From assembly GCA_027452065.1 (NCBI GenBank), contig DAIDHC010000010.1:1-64000 (forward strand): a stretch of 64,000 bases of DNA. The letters are read 5' to 3'. How positions within the stretch are numbered: position 1 is the first letter of the stretch; each line of letters starts with the position of its first letter. Source of the stretch: Bryobacterales bacterium (lineage in GTDB: Bacteria; Acidobacteriota; Terriglobia; Bryobacterales; Bryobacteraceae). Below, in pieces: positions 51,344 to 60,402 of the stretch. The notes under the pieces are model-generated. The model worked only from the letters and a program-made list of their open reading frames with translations, made no database searches and was not told where the DNA came from. The position numbers and the translations under genes are program-made.

Positions 51344-54250
51344 ATGCCGCACGGCTCCCGACGCGCTTTCTGCGCCCAGGTTGGACTCGGTCTCACGCTC
51401 TCGCGCCGCCTCGGCGCTGCGCCACCTCCAATAATTACGCTCGACTCCGTCCGTTCCGCCCCGCCGCGCCTTTCCGCCTCCAACGCCTCCGCGCTCAAGC
51501 TCACCCGCCCCTGGAACGGCAATCTCTGCCGCCCCACTCTCACCAACACCGGCACCACTCCGGTCCGCGTCCGCGAGGTGGTTCTCTTCTCCATCGAACA
51601 TGCCCTGCCTCCGGAGACCGGCCTCTACGGCGAGAGCTTCCAGATGCTGTCCCAAACGTCGGGCACGCTCGGCCGCCCGATTGATCTCGGCATGTCCGAG
51701 CGCCGCCACTACCGCATTCCCCAACCGGACGACGCCCTCGCGCTCACCGGCCTGCTCGCTCTTTCCCCTCCTTCCCATCCCGTCGCTGCCCTGGCCTTCA
51801 CCTCCTGCCGCCGTTTCGCCGGCCGCTTCTACCTCCGTCCCGGCTCCGTCGAGGTCGTCATCGACACCGAGAACCTGTCGATCAATCCCGGCGAAACCTG
51901 GCCTCTCGAAGAATTTTCCTTTTTCGACGGCCCATCCCTTTCCGCCCTCCTCGACCGTCTCGCCGCGCGCATCGTCGAAAATCATCCCACGAAGCTTTTT
52001 CCGTCCCCGCCCGCCGGCTGGTGCTCCTGGTATTGCTTCGGTCCCCGCGTCACCGCCCGCGAGGTGCGCGAAAATCTCGACGCCATCGCCGCCCACATGC
52101 CCTCCCTGCGTTACGTCCAACTCGATGACGGCTACCAGCGCGCCATGGGAGACTGGCTCGAAACCGGCGACGCTTTCGGCGGCGGCATCCTCAGCCTCCT
52201 TCAGGACATTCGCCGCCGCGGCTTCGAGCCCGCCATCTGGGTCGCACCCTTCATCGCCGAGGCCGGCTCCCATCTGTTCCAGAATCATCCCGACTGGTTT
52301 GTCCGCGACGACGCCGGCCGCCCGCTCTCCTCCGATCGTGTCAGCTTCGGCGGCTGGCGCCGCGGCCCCTGGTACAGCCTCGACGGCACCCACCCCGAAG
52401 CCCGCCTCCACATCGAGTCCGTCTTCCGCACGATGCGCCGCGACTGGGGCTGCACCTACTTCAAGCTCGACGCCAATTTCTGGGGAGCCATTCACGGCGG
52501 CCGCTTCCACGACCCCAACGCCACCCGTATCCAGGCCTACCGCCTCGGCATGGAGGCCGTCCGCCGCGGCGCCGGCGACGCCTTCCTGCTCGGCTGCAAC
52601 CACCCCATCTGGGCGTCCTTCGGCCTCATTGACGGCTCTCGCTCCTCCAACGACATCTCGCGAGAATGGCAGGCCATCCGCTCGGTCGCCCGCCAAGCCC
52701 TCGCCCGCAACTGGCAGAATGGCCGCCTCTGGTGGAACGATCCCGACGCCGTCGTTCTCACGGGCGCCCTCACCGGGGACGAAATTCGCTTCCACGCTAC
52801 CGCGGTCTACGCCTCCGGCGGCCTCATCCTCTCCGGTGACGACCTCTCCCAGCTCAGCGCCGGGCGCTTCGCCATGCTTGCCAAGCTCCTCCCGCCCGCT
52901 GCCCATGCCGCCGCCTTCGACGATCTCTCGCTCCGTTCTGGTTTCGTGGATCTCCCGGGAACCCGCATGGCTTGCCTGTTCAACTGGGATGATGCCCCCT
53001 CGCCGGCCACCATCCGCCTCGAACGTCCCGCCGAAATCTCCGACTTCTGGACCGGCCAGTCCCTCGGCCGCCACCAAGGCGAATTCAACGTCGGCGAGAT
53101 GCCGCCCCGCTCCGCGCGCCTCCTGGCCTGCCGCGCTCCCGCCCTCGCCTTCGATGTTGCCGCCTTCGATCGGCGCCGCGTTCTCGATGCCGCCGCCCGC
53201 TTTCTCGCCGACCCACCGGTCACCATCACCGCCGCCACCTCGTCGCGCAGCGCCGGCGGGCGCCACGATTTCTTCTCCGAGGGCGATTACTGGTGGCCCG
53301 ATCCCGCCGGCCCCCAGGCGCCCTATGTCCGCCGCGACGGTTTGTCCAATCCGGCTAATTTCAATAGCCATCGCGAATTCCTCATGCGTTTCAGCGTCCG
53401 TATGCCGGCCCTCGCCGCCGCCTGGAAACTCACTTCCGATCTCCGCTACGCCCGCCATGCCGCCGCCCATGCCCGTGCCTGGTTTCTCGCTCCCGAAACG
53501 CGCATGAATCCCAGCCTCGAATTTGCCCAGGCCATTCACGGCCGCGTCACCGGCCGCGGCACCGGCATCATCGACACTATTCACCTGGTCGAGGTTGTTC
53601 AGGCGCTCCGCGTCATCGAGCCCTCCGGCGCTCTCTCGCCGGAAGAAATGCGTGGCATCCGCATCTGGTTTACCGATTACCTCAACTGGCTGACAAGCTC
53701 TCCCCACGGCATCGAAGAACGCGAGGCGAAGAACAACCACGCCTCATGCTGGGTGATGCAGGCCGCCTGTTTCGCCCGCTTCACAGGTAATGACACCGTT
53801 ACCGGCTACTGCGCAGACCGCTTCCGCACCGTCCTTCTGCCCAACCAGATGGCCCCCGGCGGCAGCTTCCCGCTCGAGCTCCGCCGCACCAAACCCTATG
53901 GCTATTCGCTGTTCAACCTCGAAGCCCTGGCCGCCGTCTGCCGCATTCTTTCTATTCCGGGCGATTCGCTGTGGGAGTTTCAGTTGTACGACGGCCGCTC
54001 GCTCCGCCGCGGCGTCGAATACATGCTCCCCTTCATCTCCGACAAGCGCCGCTGGCCTCTGCAGCCCGATGTAATGTATTTCGACGACTGGCCCATGCGC
54101 CAGTCCAGCCTTCTGTTCGCCGCCGAAGCTTACGGCGACCGAAGCTATCTCGATGTCTGGAAGAAGCTGCCCGCCGATTCGAGCGTCAACGAGGTCACTC
54201 GCAATTTCTTCCTCCGTCAGCCCGTCCTCTGGGAAGGCGAATGGTCGTAG
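51344..54250 (+). CDS. fusion of a GH36-like alpha-galactosidase domain and an alginate-lyase domain, Tat-exported
   Basis: A 968-residue protein from the ATG at 51344 (MPHGSRRAFCAQVGLGLTLSRR, Tat-like); the track start lies inside the AlaX gene. Residues about 30-600 form a GH36-like enzyme: AGWCSWYCFGPRV, RYVQLDDGYQRAMGDW, CTYFKLDANFWGAIHGG (nucleophile Asp) and a later SNDIS. From about 640 the chain becomes an alginate-lyase-superfamily alpha-barrel: EGDYWWPDPAGPQAPYVRRDG, PSLEFAQAIHGRVTGRGTGIIDT, and EREAKNNHASCWVMQAACFARF with the family's NNH. The reading frame is continuous with no sign of a lost stop. One protein could therefore remove alpha-galactosyl units and cut a uronate chain. 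Confidence 0.82.
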   Translation: MPHGSRRAFCAQVGLGLTLSRRLGAAPPPIITLDSVRSAPPRLSASNASALKLTRPWNGNLCRPTLTNTGTTPVRVREVVLFSIEHALPPETGLYGESFQMLSQTSGTLGRPIDLGMSERRHYRIPQPDDALALTGLLALSPPSHPVAALAFTSCRRFAGRFYLRPGSVEVVIDTENLSINPGETWPLEEFSFFDGPSLSALLDRLAARIVENHPTKLFPSPPAGWCSWYCFGPRVTAREVRENLDAIAAHMPSLRYVQLDDGYQRAMGDWLETGDAFGGGILSLLQDIRRRGFEPAIWVAPFIAEAGSHLFQNHPDWFVRDDAGRPLSSDRVSFGGWRRGPWYSLDGTHPEARLHIESVFRTMRRDWGCTYFKLDANFWGAIHGGRFHDPNATRIQAYRLGMEAVRRGAGDAFLLGCNHPIWASFGLIDGSRSSNDISREWQAIRSVARQALARNWQNGRLWWNDPDAVVLTGALTGDEIRFHATAVYASGGLILSGDDLSQLSAGRFAMLAKLLPPAAHAAAFDDLSLRSGFVDLPGTRMACLFNWDDAPSPATIRLERPAEISDFWTGQSLGRHQGEFNVGEMPPRSARLLACRAPALAFDVAAFDRRRVLDAAARFLADPPVTITAATSSRSAGGRHDFFSEGDYWWPDPAGPQAPYVRRDGLSNPANFNSHREFLMRFSVRMPALAAAWKLTSDLRYARHAAAHARAWFLAPETRMNPSLEFAQAIHGRVTGRGTGIIDTIHLVEVVQALRVIEPSGALSPEEMRGIRIWFTDYLNWLTSSPHGIEEREAKNNHASCWVMQAACFARFTGNDTVTGYCADRFRTVLLPNQMAPGGSFPLELRRTKPYGYSLFNLEALAAVCRILSIPGDSLWEFQLYDGRSLRRGVEYMLPFISDKRRWPLQPDVMYFDDWPMRQSSLLFAAEAYGDRSYLDVWKKLPADSSVNEVTRNFFLRQPVLWEGEWS

Positions 54251-54278
54251 CTATCGCGCCCCGGCCACCAGTGTGCTC

Positions 54279-55091
54279 TCACACAAATTCCTCGTAGCGC
54301 TGCCGTACCCGGGCCGCAGTTTCCACCGGCGGCGCGTTCCAGATCGATTCGTTGAAAATCTCCACCTCGATCGCTCCGTCGTAGCCCGCCGCTTCCACTG
54401 CTTGGCGGATTCTCCGCAGCTCGATGCACCCGTCCCCCATCATGCCCCGGCCCATCAGTATGTCCGGCAGCGGTACGATCCAGTCCGACACATGGAACCC
54501 CACGATACGGCCCCGGGCCCGCTCGATCTCCGCGTAAAGCTCCGGATCCCACCAAACATGGTACGCGTCGATCACTACCCCGACCTCGTCGCCGAATTGC
54601 CGGGCAATGCCGTTCGCCTCACCCAGGGTCACAATCACGGATCGGTCTGCCGCAAACATCGGATGCAGCGGTTCGATTCCCAGCTTTACCCCCAGCCGCT
54701 TCGCCTCCGGCGCCAGCTCTGCAATTGCATCCTCCACCATTCGCCGCGCCCCGTCCAGATCCCGGTCCGGCGCCGCCCCGCATACCAACACCAATACTCC
54801 CGCGCCCAGCCCCGCCGCCTGCTCCAGCGCCACCAGGTTATCGGCAATCCGCTCCCGCCGTTCCTCCGCCGTCGCCGCCGGAAACAACCCGCCCCGGCAG
54901 AGGCTCGATACCCGCAGCCCCGCCTCGCGGATCAGCCGCGCGTCCCTCCGTACGTCGCCCGCCGCCAGCTTGTGCCGCCACGGTGCAATCCATCCGATGC
55001 CCGCGGCATTGCACGCCTCCACCGCCTGCTGGAGCGTCGCGTGCCCCGACGTGATCTGGTTAAAGCTCAGCTTCGCTAAGCCGGCCTCCAT
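54279..55091 (-). CDS. sugar phosphate isomerase/epimerase-type TIM barrel (cytoplasmic)
   Basis: A 270-residue protein whose ATG at 55091 overlaps the DUF993 gene stop as TGATG; the longer track frame is spurious. The barrel holds the metal ligands of the xylose-isomerase-like family: Glu in VKLGIEPLHPMF, Asp-His in VVIDAYHVWWDP, His in IVGFHVSDW, and Glu in DGAIEVEIFNESIWNA. No signal peptide is present, unlike the paralogous-type enzyme at 36075. It is the last gene of an operon with a regulator, a Gfo/Idh/MocA oxidoreductase and a DUF993 aldolase-like protein, a set that suggests a keto-sugar pathway. Confidence 0.85.
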   Translation of the reverse strand: MEAGLAKLSFNQITSGHATLQQAVEACNAAGIGWIAPWRHKLAAGDVRRDARLIREAGLRVSSLCRGGLFPAATAEERRERIADNLVALEQAAGLGAGVLVLVCGAAPDRDLDGARRMVEDAIAELAPEAKRLGVKLGIEPLHPMFAADRSVIVTLGEANGIARQFGDEVGVVIDAYHVWWDPELYAEIERARGRIVGFHVSDWIVPLPDILMGRGMMGDGCIELRRIRQAVEAAGYDGAIEVEIFNESIWNAPPVETAARVRQRYEEFV

Positions 55092-56248
55092 CAATCGATG
55101 CCTCCCAGCGCCAGCACGTACTTCATCCGCTGCGCCGCCATCTCCGCATCCCGGATCAGCCCCGCGCCATCCGCCAGCACGAACAGGTCGGCCAGATGCG
55201 GCAGCGACCGCCATCCCTCCTGCGCCCCCAGCATCCGGAAATGTCTCTGGTGCCCGTTCAGGTATGCCAGAAACACCACGCCCGTCTTGTAAGCGTAAGT
55301 CGGCGCCTGGAAAATGTGCCGCGACAGTGGGATCGTCGGTTTCAACAATTCCCTGTATCGCTCGCTGTCGCCCCCATCGAGCGCCCGCAGCGCCGCCGCC
55401 GCCACCGGCGCGATCGCGTCGAAGATCCCCAGCAGCGCGTCGCTGTGCCCACGCTCGTCGCCCAGAATCAGCTCATCGTAATGAAAGTCGTCGCCGGTGT
55501 ACATCCTCACCCCGGCCGGCAGTCTCCGCCGCATCTCAATCTCCCGCCCCTTGTCGAGCAGCGAGATCTTGATCCCGTCCACCTTGGCTCTGTTCTCGGT
55601 GATGATCCCCAGACACACATCCATCGCCAGCGCCGGATCCCGGCTCCCCCAGTAGCCGCCCAGCAGCGGATCGAACATTTCTCCCAGCCAGTGCAGGATC
55701 GCCGGCCGCCGCAGTTCTCCCAGCACCGTCCCGTAAATCCGCGCGTAATCCTCCGGCCCCCGCGCGCACGCCGCCAGCGCCCGGCTCGCCATCACGATCG
55801 CCTGCGCCCCCAGCGAATCGGCGAATTCGCACTGTTCCCGGTACGCCGCCAGTACCTGCTCCAGGTTCGCTCCCGCCGGCGCTGCAAGCTGGTCCGTTCC
55901 CACGCCGTAGGCGATTCGCCCGCCTCCGCTCTCGGCCACCGACCGCCGCATCAGCTCCCGCGCCTGCTCATAGCTCAGCCCCCCGCCGCGCTGCGCCGTG
56001 TCCATCGCCTCGGCTATCGCAAATCCCTGCTTCCACAGGTACCGCCGGTAGGCCAGCGTCGCATCCCAGTCGATCGCCGCTCCGCACAACGGATCTCCCG
56101 CCGCCAATGGATCCACCACCACGTGCGCCGCTGCGAACGCAACCCGGCTGGTGAACGGCGCCGGAGCCGTCTCCCATCCCCGGTTCTCCCTCATCCGGTA
56201 CTCTTTCACCCGGCCTCCACCCACCGGCAGCGTCACCGAAATCGCCAC
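55091..56248 (-). CDS. DUF993, dihydrodipicolinate-synthase-like protein
   Basis: A 385-residue protein; the GTG at 56248 is chosen because it gives VAISVTLPVGGGRVKEYRM, the usual opening of this family, and AAGGAC lies just before it. DUF993 proteins are placed in the dihydrodipicolinate synthase/aldolase superfamily. AILHWLGEMFDPLLGGYWGS and ENRAKVDGIKISLLDKGREI are characteristic, with the Lys of GIKIS at the position expected for a Schiff base. The reaction is not established; an aldol cleavage of a ketodeoxy sugar acid is the natural guess from neighbours. It lies 4 bases after the Gfo/Idh/MocA gene. Confidence 0.82.
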   Translation of the reverse strand: MAISVTLPVGGGRVKEYRMRENRGWETAPAPFTSRVAFAAAHVVVDPLAAGDPLCGAAIDWDATLAYRRYLWKQGFAIAEAMDTAQRGGGLSYEQARELMRRSVAESGGGRIAYGVGTDQLAAPAGANLEQVLAAYREQCEFADSLGAQAIVMASRALAACARGPEDYARIYGTVLGELRRPAILHWLGEMFDPLLGGYWGSRDPALAMDVCLGIITENRAKVDGIKISLLDKGREIEMRRRLPAGVRMYTGDDFHYDELILGDERGHSDALLGIFDAIAPVAAAALRALDGGDSERYRELLKPTIPLSRHIFQAPTYAYKTGVVFLAYLNGHQRHFRMLGAQEGWRSLPHLADLFVLADGAGLIRDAEMAAQRMKYVLALGGID

Positions 56249-56252
56249 GTCC

Positions 56253-57401
56253 TTATACCTCCGCCAGCCGCGGCACGTCCACCCATTGCCGCTTCTGCCA
56301 CGACTCGTAGGCCAGTTCAGCCAGTTGCACTCCCTTGGCCGCCTCCACGAATCCATGCGGAAACGCCGCATCCTCGGCCACGTGCCGCAGAAACATCTCC
56401 CACTGCGTCTTGAACGCGTTGTCAAACACCATGTTGTCCGGCACGTCTTCCCACCCGTCCCGGTACTTCAGCGCTGAGGGCACGTCCGGGTTCCACACCG
56501 GCTTGGGAGTGAAGCTCCGATGCTGCACTTTGCAATCGCGCAGGCCCGCCACCGCGCTCCCCTCCGTCCCGTCCACCTGGATCGTCAGCAGATCGTCCCG
56601 GTACACCCGGAAAGCCCACGATGCGTTCAGTTGCACCAACACGCCGCTGGCCAGTTCAAACATTCCGTATGAGCTGTCATCGGCCGTGCAGGGGTACTTC
56701 ACGCCCCGCTCGTCCACACGCTCTGGAATGTGGATCGCCCCGTGGCACAGCAGCGACTTCACACGTCCGAACAGCCCCTCCAGTACATACTGCCAGTGCG
56801 CGTACATGTCCAGAATCATCCCTCCGCCGGCCTCTTTGCGGTAGTTCCACGACGGCCGCTGTGCCGGCTGCCAGTCCCCCTCGAATACCCAGTATCCGAA
56901 CTCGCCCCGCACCGAAAGGATCCGCCCGAAGAATCCTCCCTCCACCAGCCGCTTCAGCTTCCGCATGCCCGGCAGAAACAGTTTGTCCTGCACAATGCCG
57001 TTCTTTCGTCCCCGTTCCCGCGCCAGCCGCGCCAGCTCCAGACACGCTTCGATGCTCGTCGCCAGCGGCTTCTCGCAGTAAACGTGCTTGCCGCTCTCGA
57101 GCGCCGACTTCACGTCCGGGAATCGCCGCGCCGTCGCCTGCGCGTCGAAATATACCGGATACTCCTCCGACGCCAGACACTCCTCCAGGCTCGTGCTCCA
57201 TCGCGCCACCCCGTGTTCGGCCGCCAGCCGCTTCAGCTTCTCCTCGCTCCGCCCCACAAGAATCAACTCCGGCATCACCCTCTCGCCGCCGCTCAGCTCC
57301 ACCCCGCCCTCGCGCCGGATCGCCAGCAGCGACCGCACCAGGTGCTGGTGCGTGCCCATCCTCCCCGTCACTCCGTTCACGATGATCCCGATGTTTTTCA
57401 T
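56253..57401 (-). CDS. Gfo/Idh/MocA-family oxidoreductase (cytoplasmic)
   Basis: A 382-residue protein from the ATG at 57401, overlapping the regulator stop as ATGA. MKNIGIIVNGVTGRMGTHQH is a Rossmann start resembling dihydrodipicolinate-reductase-like GVTGRMG. VYCEKPLATSIEACLEL holds the conserved Lys-Pro and GGGMILDMYAHWQYVLEGLFG the catalytic His region. It has no export signal, unlike the two other copies in the window. It is expected to oxidise a sugar or inositol-type substrate with NAD(P), feeding the DUF993 and isomerase proteins encoded after it. Confidence 0.88.
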   Translation of the reverse strand: MKNIGIIVNGVTGRMGTHQHLVRSLLAIRREGGVELSGGERVMPELILVGRSEEKLKRLAAEHGVARWSTSLEECLASEEYPVYFDAQATARRFPDVKSALESGKHVYCEKPLATSIEACLELARLARERGRKNGIVQDKLFLPGMRKLKRLVEGGFFGRILSVRGEFGYWVFEGDWQPAQRPSWNYRKEAGGGMILDMYAHWQYVLEGLFGRVKSLLCHGAIHIPERVDERGVKYPCTADDSSYGMFELASGVLVQLNASWAFRVYRDDLLTIQVDGTEGSAVAGLRDCKVQHRSFTPKPVWNPDVPSALKYRDGWEDVPDNMVFDNAFKTQWEMFLRHVAEDAAFPHGFVEAAKGVQLAELAYESWQKRQWVDVPRLAEV

Positions 57402-58564
57402 GTCCGGCCTCCCATCATAGCTTCCGCGAGCGCCCGCCCACCCGCCATCAAGGCATCGTTCGGATAGTGATGGTCCACGTTCTCCGGCGTGATTAACTGG
57501 TGCTTCACGAACACCGCCGGCGGCACCGGCCTTCGGTTCAACAAATCCATGGCCACGCGCACCAGGTCGCGCCCGTAGCGCTCCGGAAAATAACCTACCG
57601 ATCCGATCAGCCTCGTGCCCGGCTCCCTCAGCTCCATCCGCGCTTCCGGCGACGCGTTGTGCCCGACAATCGCGCAGTTCGCCGTTCGCCCCGTTTCCTG
57701 AAACGCCCGCAGGGCCCCCAGCGCGCTCGCGTCGTTGATCGCGCACACCAGGTACTGCCCCATCCGCCCGCCCCGCAGAAATTTCCTCACCGCCTCCAGG
57801 CTCGCTCCCAATTGCCCGTTCCCGTCCAGCCGCGTCACCGGCCGCTCGTCAATGTCCGGCAGCGCTTCCTTCATCCCCACCAGCATCCCCGTCAGCCGCA
57901 TCCTCGGCAAACTCCCCGCCCGCGGCAGCTCCAGGAACACCACCTCGTCCACCTTTCCCTGCCAGTGCTGCTTCGCCCATCGCCCCAGATGCCGCCCGCC
58001 CAGCAGCCCCGCTCCGTAATTATTCGCCCCGTAATATGTCGCCCCGGGATGCGGAATGTCGATCGCGATCAGCGGTATGTTCGCCTCCCGGTATTTGGCC
58101 GCGATGATCGGCGCCACGGTCTCATCCGTCTGGAACTCGATCACCAGGTCCACCTTCTCCCGGATCAGCAGATCGGCGTTCCGCTGCGCAATCCGCGCGT
58201 TGTAGCGGTTGTCCACCGTGATCACTTCAATCCCCTCGGCCCGTGCCGCCGCCAGCAGGCTCTCCGATACCCCGCGCGAAAAATCGTCGTCCGCCCCCTG
58301 CGCCGCATACCCCAGCCGGTGCCGCTTCTGCCTCACCGGCCTCACGCACGAGCGGTACTGGTTCTCCCCCACCTTCTCCACCATCCCGCACTTCTCCAGC
58401 GTGTACAGCAGCCGGAACGACATCCCCTTCGTCAATCCCGACCGCGCCGCCACGTCCCGCAGCCGCAGCGTCTCCCCCGCCGTTTGAAATGCCGCCAGCA
58501 ATTGCGACGCATGCACCAGGCTCTTCACCAGGTATGGATCCCGCGTTGCTCCCGAATTCCCCAT
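57398..58564 (-). CDS. unusual regulator: IclR-type winged helix fused to an RbsB-like sugar-binding domain
   Basis: A 388-residue protein. Residues 10-75 are an IclR-type HTH (SLVHASQLLAAFQTAGETLRLRDVAARSGLTKGMSFRLLYTLEKCGMVEKV). The rest is not an IclR effector domain but a periplasmic-binding-protein fold (VDLVIEFQTDETVAPIIAAKYREANIPLIAIDIPHPGATYYGANNYGAG, then GQYLVCAINDASALGALRAF), as in LacI or RbsB. It heads the operon and is divergent from rhaI by 288 bases, so it may sense the sugar and control both sides. GGAG lies before the ATG. A CCACGTGG palindrome sits just upstream of the start. Confidence 0.83.
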   Translation of the reverse strand: MGNSGATRDPYLVKSLVHASQLLAAFQTAGETLRLRDVAARSGLTKGMSFRLLYTLEKCGMVEKVGENQYRSCVRPVRQKRHRLGYAAQGADDDFSRGVSESLLAAARAEGIEVITVDNRYNARIAQRNADLLIREKVDLVIEFQTDETVAPIIAAKYREANIPLIAIDIPHPGATYYGANNYGAGLLGGRHLGRWAKQHWQGKVDEVVFLELPRAGSLPRMRLTGMLVGMKEALPDIDERPVTRLDGNGQLGASLEAVRKFLRGGRMGQYLVCAINDASALGALRAFQETGRTANCAIVGHNASPEARMELREPGTRLIGSVGYFPERYGRDLVRVAMDLLNRRPVPPAVFVKHQLITPENVDHHYPNDALMAGGRALAEAMMGGRT

Positions 58565-58852
58565 ATCAGCTCCACGTGGTGCCGGACAATTTTCTTACGA
58601 TGCACAATACCACACCGCCGCCCCGAATCCGTTCCGCTTCTCGAAACAAGGCCCCCGCCGCCGCCCTCCCGGAGCCGGGCTCCCGCTCGCCGCAGCCCCC
58701 GCCAAACGGTCGCCACTCAGCCATCTGCGTCCCGCCCCGCCGCCAACGCCTCATTTCGCAGCCTGAAACGCCGTGCCCCCCGCGCGCCCGGCTTGAGCTA
58801 TGAGCTGCCCGCCGCTATGCTGGTGATCGGATTCCTGTTCGCCGGAGACAGC
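58565..58852 (+). other. divergent intergenic region between regulator and rhaI
   Basis: This region has no supported gene, although an open frame continues through it into rhaI. It contains a CCACGTGG palindrome near the regulator start and a GGAGCC-G-GGCTCC dyad at 58671-58683. No convincing -35/-10 pair was found for either direction. Confidence 0.5.
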
Positions 58853-60043
58853 ATGCGCGCCTCTCAATTCGATTCCATCCTCGCCACGCTCGACCGCTTC
58901 CGCATCGAAATCCCCTCCTGGGGCTTCGCCAACACCGGAACCCGCTTTGGCAAATTTGTCCAGCCTGCCGCCGCTTCCACCATCGCCGAAAAGCTCGCCG
59001 ACGCCGGCTTCGTCCACTCACTCACCGGCTGCTGCCCCACCGTCGCCCTCCACGTCCAGTGGGATTTTCCCCGCGGCATCGAGAGCGCCCCCGAAGTCGC
59101 CGGCCTCGCCGCCGCCCACGGCATTGCCCCCGGCTCCATTAATCCCAATCTTTTTCAGGACCAGATTTACAAGTACGGCTCCTTCGGCAATCCCGACCCC
59201 TCCGTCCGCGCCGCCGCCGCCCAACACGTCGCCGAAAGCATCGATATCGCCTCCCGCCTCGGCAGCCGCGACATTTCCCTCTGGTTCGCCGACGGCTCCA
59301 ACTACCCCGGCACCGCGAACATCCGCCATCGCCGCCGCTGGTTTCAGGAAGGCCTCGCCGCAGCCCATCGCCTCCTCAGCCCCTCCCAGCGCCTCCTCGT
59401 CGAGTACAAACCCTTCGAGCCCGCCTTCTATCACACCGATATCGCCGACTGGGGCATGGCCTTCCTCCTTGCCCGCGAGGCCGGCCCGCAAGCCCGCGTC
59501 CTCGTCGACACCGGCCACCACTACGCAGCCCAGAATATCGAGCAAATCGTCGCCTGGCTCCTCGATCACGGCATGCTCGGCGGTTTCCATTTCAATGACC
59601 GCCGCTATGCCGACGACGATCTCACTCTCGGTTCCATCGATCCCTATCAGCTCTTCCGCGTCTTCCACGAAATTCTCCTCTTCGAGTGGGAGCGTGGCGA
59701 GCAGGCCGGAATCGCCTTCATGATCGACCAGAGCCACAACCTCAAGGGCAAAATCGAAGCCATGATCCAGAGCGTCGTCACCGCTCAGGAGCTCATCTGC
59801 AAAGCCGCCCTTGTCGATCACGCCGCCCTCTCCGCCTTCCAGCTCTCCTGCGACCTCGTTCCAGCCGAGTCCTGCCTCCAGGACGCCTTCTCCACCGACG
59901 TCCGCCCCGTCATCGCCGAATGGCGCCGCGTCCGCGGCCTCCCCGAAAATCCCCTCGACGCCTTCCGCCACAGTGGCTACCTCGAGCGCATCACCGCCGA
60001 ACGCTCCGCCCACAGCAACGCCGGCGTCTCCTCCTATGCCTGA
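58853..60043 (+). CDS. rhaI: L-rhamnose isomerase (RhaI type)
   Basis: A protein of about 396 residues in the Pseudomonas stutzeri-type L-rhamnose isomerase family: IEIPSWGFANTGTRFGKF, VALHVQWD, YKYGSFGNPD, LWFADGSNYPG, VEYKPFEPAFYHTD (metal Glu), VLVDTGHHYAAQNIEQIVAWL, GGFHFNDRRYADDDLTLGSIDPYQLF and MIDQSHN all follow the expected order. It converts L-rhamnose to L-rhamnulose in the cytoplasm and can act on several aldoses. The ATG at 58853 is preferred to the one at 58817 because the shorter protein starts like known members. It is followed by the mutarotase gene. Confidence 0.93.
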   Translation: MRASQFDSILATLDRFRIEIPSWGFANTGTRFGKFVQPAAASTIAEKLADAGFVHSLTGCCPTVALHVQWDFPRGIESAPEVAGLAAAHGIAPGSINPNLFQDQIYKYGSFGNPDPSVRAAAAQHVAESIDIASRLGSRDISLWFADGSNYPGTANIRHRRRWFQEGLAAAHRLLSPSQRLLVEYKPFEPAFYHTDIADWGMAFLLAREAGPQARVLVDTGHHYAAQNIEQIVAWLLDHGMLGGFHFNDRRYADDDLTLGSIDPYQLFRVFHEILLFEWERGEQAGIAFMIDQSHNLKGKIEAMIQSVVTAQELICKAALVDHAALSAFQLSCDLVPAESCLQDAFSTDVRPVIAEWRRVRGLPENPLDAFRHSGYLERITAERSAHSNAGVSSYA

Positions 60044-60063
60044 CCCGGCCCGCTGACCCGCTC

Positions 60064-60402
60064 ATGGAACGCGTCTGCTTCCTTCTCCGTCTCCGTCCCG
60101 AGCGTCTCGATGAGTACAAGCGCCGCCACCAGGCCGTCTGGCCCGAAATGCTCGACGCCCTCCGTCGCGCCGGCTGGTGCAACTACTCTCTCTTCCTTCA
60201 TCCCGACGGCCTCCTGATCGGTTACTTCGAAACGCCCGACCTCGCCCGCGCCCGCGCCGCCATGGACAGCGAGGACGTCAATGCCCGCTGGCAGCGCGAA
60301 ATGTCCCCCTTCTTCGTTCCGCTCTCCAGTCCTCCCGACCACGCTTTCCTTCGCCTCGAAGAAATCTTCCATCTCGACGGCGCCGCTCTCCCGTCTCCAT
60401 GA
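60064..60402 (+). CDS. rhaM: L-rhamnose mutarotase
   Basis: A 112-residue protein, the normal size for RhaM. MERVCFLLRLRPERLDEYKRRHQAVWPEMLDALRRAGWCNYSLFL contains the conserved His of the active site (RRHQAVWPEM) and the Tyr-Ser of NYSLF; IGYFETPD and a late EEIFHLD complete the pattern. It interconverts alpha and beta rhamnose, supplying RhaI. It starts 20 bases after rhaI and its stop overlaps the next start as ATGA, so the three genes form one unit. Confidence 0.94.
   Translation: MERVCFLLRLRPERLDEYKRRHQAVWPEMLDALRRAGWCNYSLFLHPDGLLIGYFETPDLARARAAMDSEDVNARWQREMSPFFVPLSSPPDHAFLRLEEIFHLDGAALPSP

Noticed and set aside
51023-53740. 905-residue minus-strand ORF
   Set aside because: It is antisense to the GH36/lyase fusion and to the AlaX gene, is Gly/Ala/Glu-rich low-complexity translation, and has no recognisable domain. 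It results from high GC leaving few stops.
57500-58852. 450-codon upstream extension of rhaI in the ORF track
   Set aside because: It is antisense to the regulator, and the rhaI family starts near 58853.
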